Below are positions 10,288-22,125 of a stretch of DNA of 64,000 nt, piece by piece. The notes beneath the pieces were generated by a model. That model did not search any database and was not told where the DNA came from. It saw only the letters and a list, made by a program, of their open reading frames with translations. Source of the DNA: Kluyvera sichuanensis (lineage in GTDB: Bacteria > Pseudomonadota > Gammaproteobacteria > Enterobacterales > Enterobacteriaceae); the NCBI RefSeq assembly GCF_014218705.1, contig NZ_JABBJF010000002.1, positions 62,001-126,000 on the forward strand, given 5' to 3'. Made by a program: the position numbers and the translations under genes. Position 1 is the stretch's first letter; each line of letters opens with the position of its first letter.

Positions 10288-11406
10288 ATGGAATACGATC
10301 TTATTATTATTGGTAGCGGCTCCGTCGGCGCTGCGGCAGGTTATTACGCCCGTAAAGCGGGTTTAAATGTATTGATGACCGATGCCCATATGCCACCGCA
10401 CCAGCAAGGAAGTCATCACGGCGATACCCGTCTGATGCGCCATGCCTATGGTGAAGGTGAGAAATACGTCCCGCTGGTTCTTCGCGCCCAGGCGCTATGG
10501 GACGAGCTAGCCGCAACCAGCGGCGAAGCACTGTTTGAACAAAGCGGCGTCGTTAACCTTGGCCCCGCTGACTCCACCTTTCTGAACACCGTCGCCCAGA
10601 GTGCTGAACAGTTCTCTCTGGCAGTTGAACATCTTGATGCCGCGGCGGTCATGTCCCGTTGGCCCGAAATTCGCGTCCCCGCAGACTACCGTGCCATCTT
10701 TGAGCCAGGCTCAGGGGTACTGAAAAGCGAACTGGCGGTGAAAACGCTGATTGCCATGGCAAAAGAAGCCGGCTGCGCGCAGCTTTTCAACTGCCCGGTT
10801 ACCGCTATTCATAGCGATACGAACGGCGTAACCATTGAGACCTCCGAGGGAAGCTGGCGCGGCAAAAAACTGTTGCTGACGGCGGGAACCTGGGTCAAAC
10901 AGCTTTACCCTGACCTGCCTATCCAGCCAGTGCGCAAAGTATTTGCCTGGTTCCAGGCAGATGGCCGCTACAGCCGCAAAAACAACTTCCCGGCGTTTAC
11001 CGGCGAGCTGCCGAACGGCGACCAGTTCTACGGTTTCCCGGCGGTGGAGAACGAGCTGAAAATCGGTAAACACAACGGCGGCCAGGTCATCAACATCCCG
11101 GAAGAGCGTAAAGCGTTTGGCAGCGTCGCCACCGACGGTTCCGAAGCGTTCAGCTTCCTGCGGCAGATCCTGCCGGGCATTGGCGGCTGCCTGTACGGCG
11201 CGGCCTGTACCTATGACAACACGCCGGATGAAGATTTTATTATCGACACCCTGCCCGGCCAGCCCGATGTGCTGTTTATCGGTGGCCTGAGCGGCCACGG
11301 CTTTAAGTTCGCCACCGTTCTGGGGGAAATTGCCGCGCAGTTCGCGCAGCAGAAAACGCCGGAGTACGATTTATCGCCGTTTTCGCTGTCCCGCTTTAAC
11401 GGCTAA
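10288..11406 (+). CDS. solA: SolA, N-methyl-L-tryptophan oxidase
   Basis: A monomeric flavoenzyme of the sarcosine-oxidase family that oxidatively demethylates N-methyltryptophan, with slower action on sarcosine. ATG at 10288 gives 372 residues. The N-terminus carries the FAD-binding [17 protein letters not shown] loop (residues 4-20). A C-terminal cysteine in [14 protein letters not shown] is the expected covalent FAD attachment site, followed by [11 protein letters not shown] near the flavin. An in-frame start five codons earlier is possible but unlike orthologues. A strong hairpin follows. Confidence 0.93.
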   Translation: MEYDLIIIGSGSVGAAAGYYARKAGLNVLMTDAHMPPHQQGSHHGDTRLMRHAYGEGEKYVPLVLRAQALWDELAATSGEALFEQSGVVNLGPADSTFLNTVAQSAEQFSLAVEHLDAAAVMSRWPEIRVPADYRAIFEPGSGVLKSELAVKTLIAMAKEAGCAQLFNCPVTAIHSDTNGVTIETSEGSWRGKKLLLTAGTWVKQLYPDLPIQPVRKVFAWFQADGRYSRKNNFPAFTGELPNGDQFYGFPAVENELKIGKHNGGQVINIPEERKAFGSVATDGSEAFSFLRQILPGIGGCLYGAACTYDNTPDEDFIIDTLPGQPDVLFIGGLSGHGFKFATVLGEIAAQFAQQKTPEYDLSPFSLSRFNG

Positions 11407-11422
11407 CGAAAGCCTTAAAAAA

Positions 11423-11452
11423 ACGGCCCCGAATCATCGGGGCCGTTATATC
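11423..11452 (+). terminator. Hairpin after solA
   Basis: A perfect 10-bp stem ACGGCCCCGA / TCGGGGCCGT with an ATCA loop follows the solA stop by 16 bases. The tail is T-poor (TATATCG), so termination may be incomplete and some transcription could reach yceO. Confidence 0.7.
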
Positions 11453-11461
11453 GAGAATACT

Positions 11462-11575
11462 ATGCGTCGCCTGTTCTACTTTCTGCTCAACAACGTCCGC
11501 GAACATCTGATGCTGTATCTGATGCTCTGGCTGCTGTTAGCGCTGCTCGACATCGCCTGGCTCTACTTCAATTAA
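11462..11575 (+). CDS. yceO: YceO, small membrane protein
   Basis: A 37-residue hydrophobic protein matching the C-terminal part of E. coli YceO ([14 protein letters not shown] pattern). A positively charged start ([15 protein letters not shown]) precedes one membrane helix of about 18 residues. The function is unknown. The ATG at 11462 lies ten bases after the solA hairpin, with only a weak ribosome site. Its stop codon overlaps the stop of trhO on the other strand. Confidence 0.75.
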   Translation: MRRLFYFLLNNVREHLMLYLMLWLLLALLDIAWLYFN

Positions 11576-12633
11576 TCGTTCTGGGTCTGCGGATCCGGGA
11601 TGCCTAAACGGGTATTCAGGCGACCGCGCGATTTATTAAAGATTTTATTGCCGTTTTCGCGCCCGGCACGACGCAGACGTTGCTCTTCTTCAGGAAGTTT
11701 GTGCTCTTCCTGGCAGCTTTCGCTACAGCAGCCTTCGTATTTTTCTGCACAGGTCGAGCACTGAATAAACAGCAGGTGGCAGCCATCGTTCAGACAGTTG
11801 GTGTGGCTGTCGCACGGTGTACCGCACTGATGGCAGTGGGCAATGATATCGTCGGAAATTCGTTCGCCCATGCGTTCGTCAAAGACGAAGTTCTTACCCA
11901 CAAAGCGTACCGGTAAACCCTGTTCACGAGCGCGACGAGCGTACTCAATGATGCCGCCTTCGATATGCCAGACCTGATTAAAGCCGTTGTGCTTCATCCA
12001 GGCACTGGCTTTTTCACAGCGAATGCCGCCGGTGCAGTACATGACAATTTTCTTGTCTTTATGCTCCTGCATCATCTCAACCGCTTTCGGCAACTGCTCG
12101 CGGAAAGTGTCGGCCGGGATCTCCATCGCCTGTTCAAAATGTCCTACTTCGTACTCGTAGTGGTTACGCATATCGATAAACAGCGCGTCGGGGTCATCGA
12201 GCATGGCGTTCACTTCCGCCGCTTTCAGGTACTCACCCACGTTGCTGGCATCAAACGTCGGATCGTCGATCCCATCGGCCACGATACGCTCACGAACCTT
12301 CATGCGCAGCACCCAGAACGATTTCCCGTCATCATCAAGCGCAATGTTCAGACGCAGATCTTTCAGCGCCGGGTCAAAGCGGTTCAGGCAGTCACGCAGT
12401 GCTTCAACCTGGCTCTCTGGTACGCTAATCTGCGCGTTGATCCCCTCGCGGGCCAGGTAAACGCGACCAAAGACATTGAGCGCCGAGAGCGCGACGTACA
12501 GCGCATCACGCGTCGCTTTTGGGTCAACAATAGTGAAGTACTTATAGAATGAGATGGTGGTGCGTGGCTCAGTTTCTGCCAGCATCTTCGCTTTCAGCGT
12601 CTCATTCGAAATGCGGTTATGTAACACTGGCAT
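11572..12633 (-). CDS. trhO: TrhO, tRNA uridine-34 hydroxylase (rhodanese family)
   Basis: This enzyme forms 5-hydroxyuridine at the wobble base of certain tRNAs using molecular oxygen, the first step towards cmo5U/mcmo5U. ATG at 12633 (MPVLHNRIS) gives 353 residues, close to E. coli YceA. An N-terminal acylphosphatase-like domain is followed by a rhodanese domain with the active loop [16 protein letters not shown]. The C-terminal region is cysteine-rich ([15 protein letters not shown] ... [10 protein letters not shown]), probably a metal site. The longer reading to 12717 is not supported. Confidence 0.94.
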   Translation of the reverse strand: MPVLHNRISNETLKAKMLAETEPRTTISFYKYFTIVDPKATRDALYVALSALNVFGRVYLAREGINAQISVPESQVEALRDCLNRFDPALKDLRLNIALDDDGKSFWVLRMKVRERIVADGIDDPTFDASNVGEYLKAAEVNAMLDDPDALFIDMRNHYEYEVGHFEQAMEIPADTFREQLPKAVEMMQEHKDKKIVMYCTGGIRCEKASAWMKHNGFNQVWHIEGGIIEYARRAREQGLPVRFVGKNFVFDERMGERISDDIIAHCHQCGTPCDSHTNCLNDGCHLLFIQCSTCAEKYEGCCSESCQEEHKLPEEEQRLRRAGRENGNKIFNKSRGRLNTRLGIPDPQTQND

Positions 12634-12856
12634 GGTGTTCTTATCCTGCAAAATAGAATGGATGGGAATAATCGGGGCGCATGATATAGCAATCATCGTT
12701 AATTTACATCCCCACATTTTGCGCTACATTCTCTTCACCATTACTAATGCTCTGCAAAATAGTTGTATGAATAGACAACAGTCGTGACGCGGTCGTTTTG
12801 GCTGACGGAAAAATAGTGCGACAATAGAGCCAGTTGCTCGTAATAACAGGAAAGAC

Positions 12857-13777
12857 ATGACCCAGTTACCTAAATTCACCACAGCGTTGCTGCACCCCCG
12901 CTACTGGCCGTCCTGGCTGGGTGTTGGCGTGCTCTGGTTAGTTGTTCAACTGCCGTATCCGGTTATTTATCGCCTCGGGAACGCTATCGGCCGTCTGGCC
13001 CTGCTGTTGATGAAGCGCCGAGCGCAAATTGCATACCGCAATCTTGAGCTCTGCTTCCCGGAAAAGAGCGAAGCTGAACGTCATCAGATGGTGGTTAAGA
13101 ATTTTGAGTCGGTAGGGATGGGCGTGATGGAGACCGGGATCGCCTGGTTCTGGCCGACTAAGCGCATCAACCGCTGGATGGATGCCAGCGGCCTTGAGCA
13201 TATCCGCGCCGTGCAGGATTCCGGCCGCGGCGTTTTGCTGATCGGTATTCACTTCCTGACGCTGGAAATGGGCGCCCGTATGTTCGGCATTCATAACCCT
13301 GGGATTGGCGTCTATCGGCCCAACGATAATCCGGTCATCGACTGGCTGCAAACCTGGGGCCGCATGCGGTCAAACAAAGATATGATTGACCGTAAAGACC
13401 TGAAAGGCATGGTCCGCGCGCTGAAGAACGGCGAAATTATCTGGTATGCGCCGGACCACGACTACGGCCCGCGCGCCAGCGTCTTTGCACCGCTGTTCGC
13501 CGTGAAGGATGCCGCCACGACATCCGGCACCTGGATGCTGGCAAAAATGTCAAAAGCGTGCGTGGTTCCCTTTGTGCCGCGCCGTAAACCGAACGGCAAA
13601 GGCTACGAACTGATTATTCTCGAACCGGAATGCGACCCGCCGCTGGAGAATGCCGAAGTCACCGCCGCATGGATGAACACCATCGTCGAAAAATGCATCA
13701 TGATGGCCCCAGAGCAATACATGTGGCTGCATCGGCGCTTTAAAACGCGCCCGGAAGGAGCACCTTCCCTGTACTAA
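12857..13777 (+). CDS. lpxL: LpxL, lipid A lauroyl acyltransferase
   Basis: An inner-membrane acyltransferase that transfers laurate from acyl-ACP to Kdo2-lipid IVA. The 306 residues match E. coli LpxL (HtrB). The N-terminal membrane anchor ([22 protein letters not shown]) is followed by the catalytic HX4E motif ([12 protein letters not shown], near residues 131-142) and the conserved [18 protein letters not shown] block. AGGAAAG precedes the ATG. It is transcribed divergently from trhO and ends in a clear terminator. Confidence 0.96.
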   Translation: MTQLPKFTTALLHPRYWPSWLGVGVLWLVVQLPYPVIYRLGNAIGRLALLLMKRRAQIAYRNLELCFPEKSEAERHQMVVKNFESVGMGVMETGIAWFWPTKRINRWMDASGLEHIRAVQDSGRGVLLIGIHFLTLEMGARMFGIHNPGIGVYRPNDNPVIDWLQTWGRMRSNKDMIDRKDLKGMVRALKNGEIIWYAPDHDYGPRASVFAPLFAVKDAATTSGTWMLAKMSKACVVPFVPRRKPNGKGYELIILEPECDPPLENAEVTAAWMNTIVEKCIMMAPEQYMWLHRRFKTRPEGAPSLY

Positions 13778-13783
13778 CGTTAT

Positions 13784-13811
13784 ACGCGCAGCTCCGGCTG
13801 CGCGTTTTTGT
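13784..13811 (+). terminator. Rho-independent terminator of lpxL
   Basis: ACGCGCAG / CTGCGCGT form an 8-bp stem with a CTCCGG loop, followed by TTTTTGTTTT. Confidence 0.9.
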
Positions 13812-13916
13812 TTTAGCTTTAAAAGCGGACCACATTGCAGTGATATGAACACAGGAGCATAATTAGCAGGCTTATAAATACACTCTCTTTTGGCGACATT
13901 TCGCCTGCGGAACCCT

Positions 13917-15134
13917 ATGCAACCCTCAGATGCCCCCATTAACTGGAAGCGTAACCTCGCTGTCGTTTGGCTCGGCTGTTTTTTAACCGGCGCAGCATTC
14001 AGCCTGGTCATGCCTTTCCTGCCGCTTTACGTTGAAGCGCTCGGCGTGACCGGCCACAGCTCGCTGAATATGTGGTCTGGCCTGGTCTTCAGTATCACCT
14101 TCCTGTTCTCTGCCATCGCGTCACCGCTATGGGGCGGCCTGGCCGACCGCAAAGGGCGTAAAATCATGCTGCTGCGCTCGGCGCTGGGTATGGCTATCGT
14201 CATGTTGTTAATGGGGCTGGCGCAGAATATCTGGCAGTTTCTGATTCTGCGCGCACTGCTGGGGCTTCTGGGGGGATTTATTCCTAACGCCAACGCGCTG
14301 ATTGCCACCCAAATTCCGCGTCACAAGAGCGGTTGGGCGCTGGGCACGCTGTCGACTGGTGCCGTGAGCGGCGCGCTGCTGGGGCCGCTGGCCGGCGGTT
14401 TTCTTGCCGATAACTACGGCCTGCGTCCGGTGTTCTTTATGACCGCCGCGGTGCTGTTTGTCTGCTTCGTGATGACGCTGTTCTTCATCCGCGAGCAGTT
14501 CACGCCGGTATCGAAAAAAGAGATGCTGCACGTCAAAGAGGTGTTTGGCTCGCTGAAAAACCGCGAACTGGTGCTGAGCCTGTTCGTCACCACGCTGATT
14601 ATCCAGGTCGCCACCGGCTCTATCGCCCCGATTCTGACACTTTACGTACGTGACCTTGCAGGGAATATCAGCAATATTGCCTTTGTCAGCGGCATGATAG
14701 CCTCGGTGCCCGGCGTGGCGGCGCTAATTTGCGCGCCGCGTTTAGGTAAGCTCGGCGACCGTATTGGCCCGGAAAAGATTCTTATCGTGGCGCTGGTGGT
14801 CTCCGTGCTGCTGCTGATCCCGATGTCGTTTGTGCAGAACCCGCTGCAGCTCGGTATCCTGCGCTTCCTGCTGGGTGCGGCTGACGGCGCGCTGCTACCT
14901 GCGGTGCAAACGCTGCTGGTCTATAACTCCAGCAACCAGATTGCCGGGCGAATTTTCAGCTATAACCAGTCGTTCCGCGATATTGGTAACGTCACCGGGC
15001 CGCTGATTGGTGCCGCCGTGTCGGCAAACTACGGCTTCCGCGCGGTCTTCTGCGTAACCGCCGCCGTCGTGCTGTTCAACGCCATTTATACCGGTTTTAG
15101 CCTGCGTCGCAGCCCCGTCCCTTCCCGTTCTTAA
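13917..15134 (+). CDS. mdtG: MdtG, MFS multidrug efflux transporter
   Basis: A 12-helix proton antiporter of the DHA1 family; in E. coli it confers fosfomycin and deoxycholate tolerance and belongs to the Mar/Sox/Rob regulon. The ATG at 13917 gives 405 residues. The loop 2-3 signature [19 protein letters not shown] (about residues 70-88) and the motif C-like [15 protein letters not shown] are clear. An upstream TTG at 13890 is in frame, but the ATG matches E. coli better. It is a single gene between lpxL and mysB. Confidence 0.94.
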   Translation: MQPSDAPINWKRNLAVVWLGCFLTGAAFSLVMPFLPLYVEALGVTGHSSLNMWSGLVFSITFLFSAIASPLWGGLADRKGRKIMLLRSALGMAIVMLLMGLAQNIWQFLILRALLGLLGGFIPNANALIATQIPRHKSGWALGTLSTGAVSGALLGPLAGGFLADNYGLRPVFFMTAAVLFVCFVMTLFFIREQFTPVSKKEMLHVKEVFGSLKNRELVLSLFVTTLIIQVATGSIAPILTLYVRDLAGNISNIAFVSGMIASVPGVAALICAPRLGKLGDRIGPEKILIVALVVSVLLLIPMSFVQNPLQLGILRFLLGAADGALLPAVQTLLVYNSSNQIAGRIFSYNQSFRDIGNVTGPLIGAAVSANYGFRAVFCVTAAVVLFNAIYTGFSLRRSPVPSRS

Positions 15135-15239
15135 ACACATCATCCGGCGGTTTGCGTTAAATCAAATCGCCGGACGTGTACAACTCAAAAGTTAAGCTAT
15201 TATTTCCCTGAATACCTCACCACATTGCAGGGAGTTGAG

Positions 15240-15614
15240 ATGACTTTATACGCCACGCTCGAAGAAGCTATTGATGCGGCACGTGAAACGTTCCTCGCCG
15301 ATAACCCCGGACTTGAGGAAGATGAAGCGGACGTAGAGCAGTTCAATATGCAAAAGTACATACTACAGGATGGTGACATCATGTGGCAGGCCGAGTTCTT
15401 CGCCGAAGAAGATGAAGAAGGCGAGTGTGTGCCGATGCTCAGCGGTGAGGCGGCACAAAGCGTGTTTGACGGTGATTTTGACGAGATTGAGTTACGTCAG
15501 GAATGGCTGGAAGAAAATACGCTGCACGAATGGGATGAAGGCGAGTATCAGCTTGAGCCCTCGCAGGATACCGAAGAGGGCCAGACTGCCGCCGATGAGT
15601 GGGACGAGCGTTAA
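15240..15614 (+). CDS. mysB: MysB, acidic protein
   Basis: A very acidic 124-residue cytoplasmic protein, named as a multicopy suppressor of secY/secA defects; its direct function is unknown. The start at 15240 follows GGAG at 15231 by a normal spacing and gives the E. coli length. More than a quarter of residues are Asp or Glu, with the conserved stretches VLQDGDIMW-like (ILQDGDIMWQAEFFAEE) and EENTLHEWDEGE. It converges on yceK; the two stop codons abut. Confidence 0.93.
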   Translation: MTLYATLEEAIDAARETFLADNPGLEEDEADVEQFNMQKYILQDGDIMWQAEFFAEEDEEGECVPMLSGEAAQSVFDGDFDEIELRQEWLEENTLHEWDEGEYQLEPSQDTEEGQTAADEWDER

Positions 15615-15845
15615 TTATTCGTAAGGACCATGGCTTGCGTCAATCGGCAGCAGCAGCGTGTCGAAGACCAGCGAGAACGGCAGGTCGAGAATGGTGACGT
15701 AGCGCCAGGCAGAGTCGCGTAGATCCCACTTCACACCCGAATAGTACTGATTCCCGTGGCCCTGGCCCGGGATCGTCCGGCTGATAATGCTGCCGCATCC
15801 GGTAAGCATTATCGCCATGGCGGCGACCAGTATCATTCTTATCAC
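15615..15845 (-). CDS. yceK: YceK, small DUF1375 lipoprotein
   Basis: A 76-residue lipoprotein of unknown function in the DUF1375 family. The signal sequence ends in lipobox LTGCGS (cysteine 17). The mature part, SIISRTIPGQGHGNQYYSGV ... ILDLPFSLVFDTLLLPID, is almost invariant among enterics. It is transcribed towards mysB with the stops directly adjacent. Confidence 0.92.
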   Translation of the reverse strand: MIRMILVAAMAIMLTGCGSIISRTIPGQGHGNQYYSGVKWDLRDSAWRYVTILDLPFSLVFDTLLLPIDASHGPYE

Positions 15846-15868
15846 GTCGTTTACCTCATTAAACAGAC

Positions 15869-15898
15869 AAAAAAATACCGGCTTGATGGCCGGTATTT
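15869..15898 (-). terminator. Terminator of the opgGH operon
   Basis: Read leftward, a 10-bp stem AAATACCGGC / GCCGGTATTT with a 6-base loop is followed by a run of Ts (A run at 15869-15875 on the top strand). It ends the leftward opgG-opgH transcript before yceK. Confidence 0.85.
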
Positions 15899-15927
15899 CC
15901 TTACGGCAAATATTGGTGCTGGAATTT

Positions 15928-16000
15928 CCCCGGAGTCGGTGCTTCGCACCTCGTCCGGGCTACAGGTTACGTAGCCCGACCAAGCGAAGCGCCGCCGGGG
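15928..16000. repeat. REP-like paired palindrome
   Basis: Two arms related to CCCCGGNGTCGGTGCTTCGC and GTAGCCCGACCAAGCGAAGC face each other around TACAGGTTAC just after opgH. The same GTAGCCCGG-CCAAGCG...GCCGCCGGG unit recurs at six other intergenic places in this window, which marks it as a dispersed REP/BIME-type repeat rather than a gene-specific terminator. Confidence 0.85.
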
Positions 16001-16010
16001 AAGCACTCCA

Positions 16011-18539
16011 CTATTTGGTTTTCAGCGCCAGCGGATTTAGCTGCAGCTTATCGTATTCAGCCACCCACGAAGAATATTTCTCCGGTGCGGCCCAAACACG
16101 GTAATGCAAACGAGACAGCGTGACCGGGTCGCTCAACAGCACCAGACGACGATCGCGGTTAAGTTTGTCCGGCGTTTCGTTCAGCGCCTGCTCGACGTGA
16201 CGATCGCGGGCAATCTCCAGCACGTGGCTCGCACGGTGACGCGCGGTAGCCATTGCCGTTGCCAGAGCATTCAACGATGGGTTAAATACCGCATGCATAA
16301 AGCCATCGTCCAGCACGCGAGCGCGGTTCTGCTCCAGATACGTTTCGGTATCGGCCAGCACCTTCGGCGTGTTGTACTCTTCCGGGATCAGGAACAGCTT
16401 CCAGCGCTTGGTGCGCAGGCCGTTAGTTGAGCGGCTGGAGACCACCGAAACGAACGGTGACAGGATCAGCGAGAAGACGATCGGCGCCAGCCAGAACAGG
16501 AAGCGCAGATCCAGCCATGCCATACCGACCGCCCACACCAGACCCAACAGCAGCTGAGAACCATGGCGCATAAAGGCTTCGCTCCACGGCGTGGAGTCAT
16601 CGTCACGCTGCGGCGAGTTCCATACCACTTCCCAGCCCAGGAACGCACTGACCACGAAAACGGTGTGGAACAGCATGCGAACCGGTGCCAGCAGTACGGA
16701 GAACAGTACTTCCAGCAGCAGGGAGAGCGTTACGCGAACAAAACCGCCGTACTCTTTCGACCCTTTGCACCACACCAGAATGATGCTCAGCAGTTTCGGC
16801 AGGAACAGCAGCACCATCGTCGAGGCGAACAACGCAATCGCGAGCTCAGGTCGCCACTGTGGCCAGACCGGGAACAGCTGACGCGGCTGCAGGAAGTACT
16901 GCGGCTCGGTCAATGCGTGTACCACCTGCAGTGCGGTCGACAGAGCCAGGAACATAAACCACAGCGGCGCGGAGAGGTAGGACATGACGCCGGTCAGGAA
17001 CACGGCACGGTGAACAGGGTGCATCCCTTTCACCAGGAACAGGCGGAAGTTCATCAGGTTACCCTGACACCAGCGACGGTCACGCTTAAGTTCATCCAGC
17101 AGGTTCGGCGGCAGCTCTTCATAAGAGCCCGGCAGGTCGTAGGCAATCCAGACGCCCCACCCTGCACGACGCATCAGCGCCGCTTCCACGAAGTCGTGCG
17201 ACAGGATCGAACCGGCAAAGTTACCTTCGCCCGGCAGCGGCGCCAGCGCACAGTGCTCAATAAACGGCTTCACGCGGATAATAGCGTTGTGACCCCAGTA
17301 GTGGGATTCACCCAACTGCCAGAAGTGCAGCCCCGCGGTAAACAGCGGCCCGTAAACGCGTGTGGCAAACTGCTGGCAGCGTGCGTACAGCGTGTCCATC
17401 CCGGAAGCGCGTGGGGAAGACTGGATGATACCCGCATTCGGGTTCGCTTCCATCAGTCGCACCAGGTTGGTCAGGCAGTCGCCGGACATCACGGAGTCGG
17501 CATCCAGTACGACCATGTAGCTGTACTGATTACCCCAACGACGGCAGAAGTCATCGATGTTACCGCTTTTACGCTTCATACGACGACGACGACGACGGTA
17601 GAAGATCTGCCCTTCGCCCTGTACCTCGGCAATCAGTTCCATCCAGGCTTTTTGCTCTGCTACGCAGATATCCGGGTTGTAGCTGTCGCTCAAGATGTAG
17701 ACGTCAAAGTGCTTCTGTTGGCCGGTGGCTTTCACCGATTCCCAGGTGGCACGCAGACCGGCGAATACGCGAGACACGTCTTCGTTACAGATAGGCATAA
17801 TGAGCGCCGTCCGGTGCTCCGGGTTCAGCGGCTCATCGCCGACCGTCGAGGCCGAAATGCTGTATTTGTCGCGGCCAATCAGCAGTTGCAGGAAGCCCAT
17901 TAAGGCCGTCCAGAAACCGGCGGAGACCCAACAGAAGAGCACGGCAAACAGAATCAGGATCCCGGTTTGCAGCAGGTACGGCAGCAGCTGCATAAAGGAG
18001 ACCCACAGGTTCTGCCCGACCATATCCGCCGGGTTGATCAGCGCCCAGCCCTGATACGGCAGAATGGTCTTCATGTACCAGGTCGCCACGACGGTCTGCG
18101 CAATCGTCAGAATCAGCAGGGTATAGCGGCGAAGCGAGCCCACCATACGCCATTTCTGTTCGCGCTCCTGCTCTTCTTTCGTCAGACGAGACAGATAGCG
18201 CGGCGTGACGTCACGGCCACGCAGACGATCCCAGAAGCGACCTACCGGGTTGGTACGCCACGGATCCGGGAACATTGAGGAGCGCGTCGCCTTCGGCATG
18301 GCCTGCAGCTGGGTGCGCCCTTCATCGTCTTTGATGAGCTGATCGCCGCCCAGAGAATCTGGCCAGCTCTCTTCAAGACGCGCCTTGACCGAGGCCAGCG
18401 GCGTGTCATCATCACGGGCAAATGCCTGGTGCTCATCGTCCAGCGCTTCGTGCACGGCACGAAGGGAACTGTTCGGGAGCGCCGCTTTTTCTGCATCCGT
18501 AAGCGACAATGCGTCGATATACTTCGTTGTGTTATTCAT
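16011..18539 (-). CDS. opgH: OpgH, osmoregulated periplasmic glucan glucosyltransferase
   Basis: A large inner-membrane GT2-family enzyme that polymerises beta-1,2-glucose from UDP-glucose and moves the chain to the periplasm; in E. coli it also links UDP-glucose level to cell size through FtsZ. The start at 18539 gives 842 residues and overlaps the end of opgG by 8 bases, showing translational coupling. Catalytic motifs are intact: [29 protein letters not shown] and the (Q/R)xxRW-type DRRWCQGNL. About eight membrane helices lie in two groups around the cytoplasmic domain. Confidence 0.96.
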   Translation of the reverse strand: MNNTTKYIDALSLTDAEKAALPNSSLRAVHEALDDEHQAFARDDDTPLASVKARLEESWPDSLGGDQLIKDDEGRTQLQAMPKATRSSMFPDPWRTNPVGRFWDRLRGRDVTPRYLSRLTKEEQEREQKWRMVGSLRRYTLLILTIAQTVVATWYMKTILPYQGWALINPADMVGQNLWVSFMQLLPYLLQTGILILFAVLFCWVSAGFWTALMGFLQLLIGRDKYSISASTVGDEPLNPEHRTALIMPICNEDVSRVFAGLRATWESVKATGQQKHFDVYILSDSYNPDICVAEQKAWMELIAEVQGEGQIFYRRRRRRMKRKSGNIDDFCRRWGNQYSYMVVLDADSVMSGDCLTNLVRLMEANPNAGIIQSSPRASGMDTLYARCQQFATRVYGPLFTAGLHFWQLGESHYWGHNAIIRVKPFIEHCALAPLPGEGNFAGSILSHDFVEAALMRRAGWGVWIAYDLPGSYEELPPNLLDELKRDRRWCQGNLMNFRLFLVKGMHPVHRAVFLTGVMSYLSAPLWFMFLALSTALQVVHALTEPQYFLQPRQLFPVWPQWRPELAIALFASTMVLLFLPKLLSIILVWCKGSKEYGGFVRVTLSLLLEVLFSVLLAPVRMLFHTVFVVSAFLGWEVVWNSPQRDDDSTPWSEAFMRHGSQLLLGLVWAVGMAWLDLRFLFWLAPIVFSLILSPFVSVVSSRSTNGLRTKRWKLFLIPEEYNTPKVLADTETYLEQNRARVLDDGFMHAVFNPSLNALATAMATARHRASHVLEIARDRHVEQALNETPDKLNRDRRLVLLSDPVTLSRLHYRVWAAPEKYSSWVAEYDKLQLNPLALKTK

Positions 18540-20085
18540 TTGCAGGCAGCTGATAGCTCCAGGTTTCACTCAGCGTCTGGTCAGCGTTGACCAGCGCAGC
18601 GCGCATTTCAGTGGTTTTCTTCGGATCTTTCACCTTCACGCGCAGCATCAGACGCCAGCCTTTCGTTACCGGGTTGTAACGTACGCTGTTTTCGACGATT
18701 TCACCGTTGTCGCCAATGCTGGTTTGCGCCGTAACTGGCGTATCCTGCGGCATCTTGCGCATATCTGCGCCGGTAAAATCAACCACGAAGGCCAGCGTGC
18801 CGTCCGGCTGACGAATCAGGTTGGACTGCTTCACATCACCGGTAGAGCGGCGAGTCTGCATCACGTACGCGTTATCGGTCGGGTGCAGTTTCTCTTCGTC
18901 ACGGGTAAAGGTGATGGTGTACTTGTAGTTCATCTCTTTACCAGCTTCCGGCAGCTTGTCCGGCGTCCAGTAAGCGACGATGTTATCGTTGGTTTCGTCG
19001 TTGGTCGGGATTTCAACCAGCTCAACGGTCCCTTTACCCCAGTCACCTTTCGGCGTGATCCACGCGCTTGGGCGCAGATCGTAGCGGTCGTCCAGATCCT
19101 CAAAGTGAGAGAACTGGCGGCCACGCTGCAGCAGACCAAAGCCCTGCGGGTTTTCGGTCGCGAAGCTGCTGACGGCAAGGTGCTTAGGATTGTTAAGCGG
19201 ACGCCAGATCCACTCGTCATTACCGGCGTGGATAGACAGACCGTTGGAGTCATGCAGCTCCGGACGATAGTTGGTCGCCGCAGAAGGCTGGTTAGGCCCG
19301 AACAGGAACATACTGGTCAACGGCGCCACGCCGAGCTTGCCGACCTTATCGCGCAGGTAAATTTTGGTCTGCACGTCAACGACGGTGTCGCGGCCAGGCA
19401 TAATAATGAAGCGATAGGCTCCGGTCGCACGTGGAGAATCCAGCAGCGCATAGATAGTCAAACGTTTGTCAGTGGCTTTTGGACGCTCAATCCAGTATTC
19501 ACGGAAGCGAGGGAACTCTTCACCGGACGGCAATGCGGTATCGATAGCCAGACCACGGGCGGACAGACCATAAACCTGACCCTGCCCCAGAACACGGAAA
19601 TAGCTGGCACCCAGCATGCTGACGATTTCGTCGTTTTTATCTTTGCTGTTAATTGGGTACAGCACTTTAAAACCAGCGAAACCCAGATCCTTCACGGTGT
19701 CTTTGTCATGCTGAACGTCACCGAACGTGAAGTAATCCGGGCTGTACTTAATTTTACGCACGGAAGTCGCCGTAACTTCGTTAATGGTCACCGGCGTGTC
19801 GAAGTACATACCCTGATGGTAGAACTCGAGTTTGAATGGGGTCTTTATCTTATTCCAGTACGCCTTATCGTGGTTAAACTGGATTTGCTGGTAGTCCGCA
19901 TATTTCATATCGCGGAAGACGGAAGGCAGGTTGCTTTTTGGTGCTTCATAGCTCTTATCAGCCAGCGATTTTGCCTGCTTTGCAACGTCATCAATAGTGA
20001 ATGCCCATGCAGATGAAGTACACAGGGACAACATTACGGCTGCGCCTAACCAGCGCAGTTTCATCATCTGTGGTTTATGTTTCAT
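18532..20085 (-). CDS. opgG: OpgG, periplasmic glucan biosynthesis protein
   Basis: A periplasmic protein needed for branching (beta-1,6) and release of osmoregulated periplasmic glucans. From ATG 20085 it has 517 residues with a Sec signal ([20 protein letters not shown]) and the two-domain beta-sandwich family body ([38 protein letters not shown]). Possible starts at GTG 20097 and ATG 20067 exist; I chose 20085 because GGGGAAG lies upstream at a usable distance. It forms an overlapping operon with opgH and is divergent from opgC. Confidence 0.93.
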   Translation of the reverse strand: MKHKPQMMKLRWLGAAVMLSLCTSSAWAFTIDDVAKQAKSLADKSYEAPKSNLPSVFRDMKYADYQQIQFNHDKAYWNKIKTPFKLEFYHQGMYFDTPVTINEVTATSVRKIKYSPDYFTFGDVQHDKDTVKDLGFAGFKVLYPINSKDKNDEIVSMLGASYFRVLGQGQVYGLSARGLAIDTALPSGEEFPRFREYWIERPKATDKRLTIYALLDSPRATGAYRFIIMPGRDTVVDVQTKIYLRDKVGKLGVAPLTSMFLFGPNQPSAATNYRPELHDSNGLSIHAGNDEWIWRPLNNPKHLAVSSFATENPQGFGLLQRGRQFSHFEDLDDRYDLRPSAWITPKGDWGKGTVELVEIPTNDETNDNIVAYWTPDKLPEAGKEMNYKYTITFTRDEEKLHPTDNAYVMQTRRSTGDVKQSNLIRQPDGTLAFVVDFTGADMRKMPQDTPVTAQTSIGDNGEIVENSVRYNPVTKGWRLMLRVKVKDPKKTTEMRAALVNADQTLSETWSYQLPANE

Positions 20086-20339
20086 ATAACTAAGCACTTC
20101 CCCCTTTGTGTGCTTAAATCGATCCGATCCATTTTACTGGAAATTCAAGCAATCCGACAACATAATCCCCGTATTCTTCAGCGCAGTGGCTTATGGAGTA
20201 AACAACTGTTAACCGCTGCTTGCACTTTGAGTGCTTATCCTGGAGACAGGTAACCAGAGTTAGTGTAGGGTTGCCAACGAATGTAAACTTTATCGTCTTA
20301 TCCGGTAAGGCGATTAGTCTGAGAATCGTACCTAACCCT

Positions 20340-21500
20340 ATGAATAACAAACCCGCACAGCGTGAATATTTCCTCGACTCCATTCGAGCCTGGCTGATGC
20401 TCCTGGGGATACCCTTTCACATCTCCCTACTCTACTCCAGCCACACCTGGCATATGAACAGCGCTACCCCCTCCTGGTGGTTGACGTTATTCAATGATTT
20501 TGTTCATGCTTTTCGCATGCAGGTGTTCTTTGTTATCTCCGGCTACTTTTCCTATATGCTGTATTTGCGTTATCCGATCAAAAAATGGTGGAAAGTGCGC
20601 GTGGAGCGCGTCGGTATTCCGATGCTTACCGCCATCCCTCTTCTGACGTTACCGCAATTTCTAATGCTGCAGTACGTTAAGGGTAAGACGGAAAGCTGGC
20701 ATACGCTCTCTTTCTACGACAAATATAATACGTTGGCGTGGGAACTGGTGTCGCATCTATGGTTCCTATTAGTTCTGGTGGTGCTGACATCCCTCGGCAT
20801 TCTGGCGTTCCGCCTGATGCGCCGACGGCAGATTCGCCGGCGTGAAGACCTGTTTGATCATATGTCGATGGCGAAGCTGACTCTGATGTTTTTAGCATTG
20901 GGGATCGTTTATGCCGCCATTCGCCGGACTATCTTCCTGCTTTACCCGCCGGTACTCAGCGACGGGCTATTCAACTTTGTGGTCATGCAGACGCTGTTTT
21001 ATGTGCCTTTCTTTATTCTTGGCGCACTGGCCTTTATTCATCCGAAGCTGAAAACGCTGTTTACTACCCCATCCCCATGGTGCATCGTCGCGGCGCTATT
21101 CGGGTTTATTGCCTACCGCCTGAACCAGCACTTTGGCTCAGGTGATGCATGGATGTATGAAACGGAATACGTGATTACGATGGTGCTGGGGGTATGGATG
21201 GTCAACGTGGTGTTCTCGTTCGGGCATCGTATGCTGAACTTCCAGTCCGCCCGCGTGACCTATTTCGTCAATGCTTCTTTATTTATCTACCTGGTGCACC
21301 ACCCACTGACGCTGTTCTTTGGTGCCTGGATCATGCCGACCATTAGCTCAAATACGTTGGGCTTCCTGACCGGCCTGATTTTCGTGGTGGGTTGCGCGTT
21401 AATTCTCTACGAGATCCACCTGCGTATCCCCTTGCTGCGTTTCCTCTTTTCCGGGAAGTCGCAGCAAAAGGCAACGAAAGCACAGGTGGCCAGTCATTAA
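20340..21500 (+). CDS. opgC: OpgC, glucan succinyltransferase
   Basis: An acyltransferase-3 family inner-membrane protein with about 10 helices, needed to add succinyl groups to osmoregulated periplasmic glucans. The start at 20340 ([20 protein letters not shown]) gives 386 residues, against 385 in E. coli; reading further upstream crosses the opgG/opgC promoter region. The family histidine lies in [17 protein letters not shown]. It ends tail-to-tail with ymdB, with overlapping stop codons. Confidence 0.94.
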   Translation: MNNKPAQREYFLDSIRAWLMLLGIPFHISLLYSSHTWHMNSATPSWWLTLFNDFVHAFRMQVFFVISGYFSYMLYLRYPIKKWWKVRVERVGIPMLTAIPLLTLPQFLMLQYVKGKTESWHTLSFYDKYNTLAWELVSHLWFLLVLVVLTSLGILAFRLMRRRQIRRREDLFDHMSMAKLTLMFLALGIVYAAIRRTIFLLYPPVLSDGLFNFVVMQTLFYVPFFILGALAFIHPKLKTLFTTPSPWCIVAALFGFIAYRLNQHFGSGDAWMYETEYVITMVLGVWMVNVVFSFGHRMLNFQSARVTYFVNASLFIYLVHHPLTLFFGAWIMPTISSNTLGFLTGLIFVVGCALILYEIHLRIPLLRFLFSGKSQQKATKAQVASH

Positions 21501-22054
21501 GTGTTGGCGTCATTAGCCAGGCCTGGGATCCGGGTCTGGCTGAGTAAGTGCTGATACAAATGTGTTGTTGCTGCATCAAAACAGACAAAATAGACAATTT
21601 CCGGCAGGCTGCGACGGGTCAGAAATGCCGCCACCGTACTGACGGCAATGTCAGCCGCCGCGTCTGCTGGATATCCGTAGGCTCCCGTTGAGATAGCCGG
21701 GAAAGCGATAGTGCGATAACCGTTATCCAGCGCCAGCTGAAGGCTATTGCGGTAAGCCTCTTGTAACAATGAGGCTTCGTGTTCTCCCCCACCCTGCCAG
21801 ACCGGCCCTACGGTATGAATCACTGCTTTTGCCTTCAGATTTCCCGCGTGGGTGATCACCGCATGCCCTGGTGGACAGGTTCCCTGCTGCTGACGGACAA
21901 CCGCACAGGCTTCCTGCAACGTTGGACCCGCCGCACGATGGATTGCACCATCTACGCCACCACCGCCCATTAATGAGGGATTGGCGGCATTGACGATAAC
22001 ATCCACCTCGAGGTGGGTAATATCTCCTTGCTGCACCTGAATTCGTACGGTCAT
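21497..22054 (-). CDS. ymdB: YmdB, O-acetyl-ADP-ribose deacetylase (macrodomain)
   Basis: A macrodomain hydrolase that deacetylates O-acetyl-ADP-ribose; E. coli YmdB also inhibits RNase III and affects biofilm formation. The 185 residues are slightly longer than the 177 of E. coli. The ADP-ribose-binding motifs are clear: [20 protein letters not shown] (about residues 20-39) and the phosphate loop [10 protein letters not shown] (near 121-130). Its stop overlaps that of opgC, and ymdA lies upstream on the same strand. Confidence 0.95.
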   Translation of the reverse strand: MTVRIQVQQGDITHLEVDVIVNAANPSLMGGGGVDGAIHRAAGPTLQEACAVVRQQQGTCPPGHAVITHAGNLKAKAVIHTVGPVWQGGGEHEASLLQEAYRNSLQLALDNGYRTIAFPAISTGAYGYPADAAADIAVSTVAAFLTRRSLPEIVYFVCFDAATTHLYQHLLSQTRIPGLANDANT

Positions 22055-22125
22055 GCTAACTATCCTCTGACTAAGACGAAAATATTGTCTACCATAGACA
22101 ACGCTGACCGCAACTTCGTTTCAGG

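Noticed and set aside
16563..17903. A 446-residue top-strand frame within opgH
   Set aside because: It is a shadow of the highly conserved opgH coding strand, with Arg/His/Gln-biased composition and no ribosome site.
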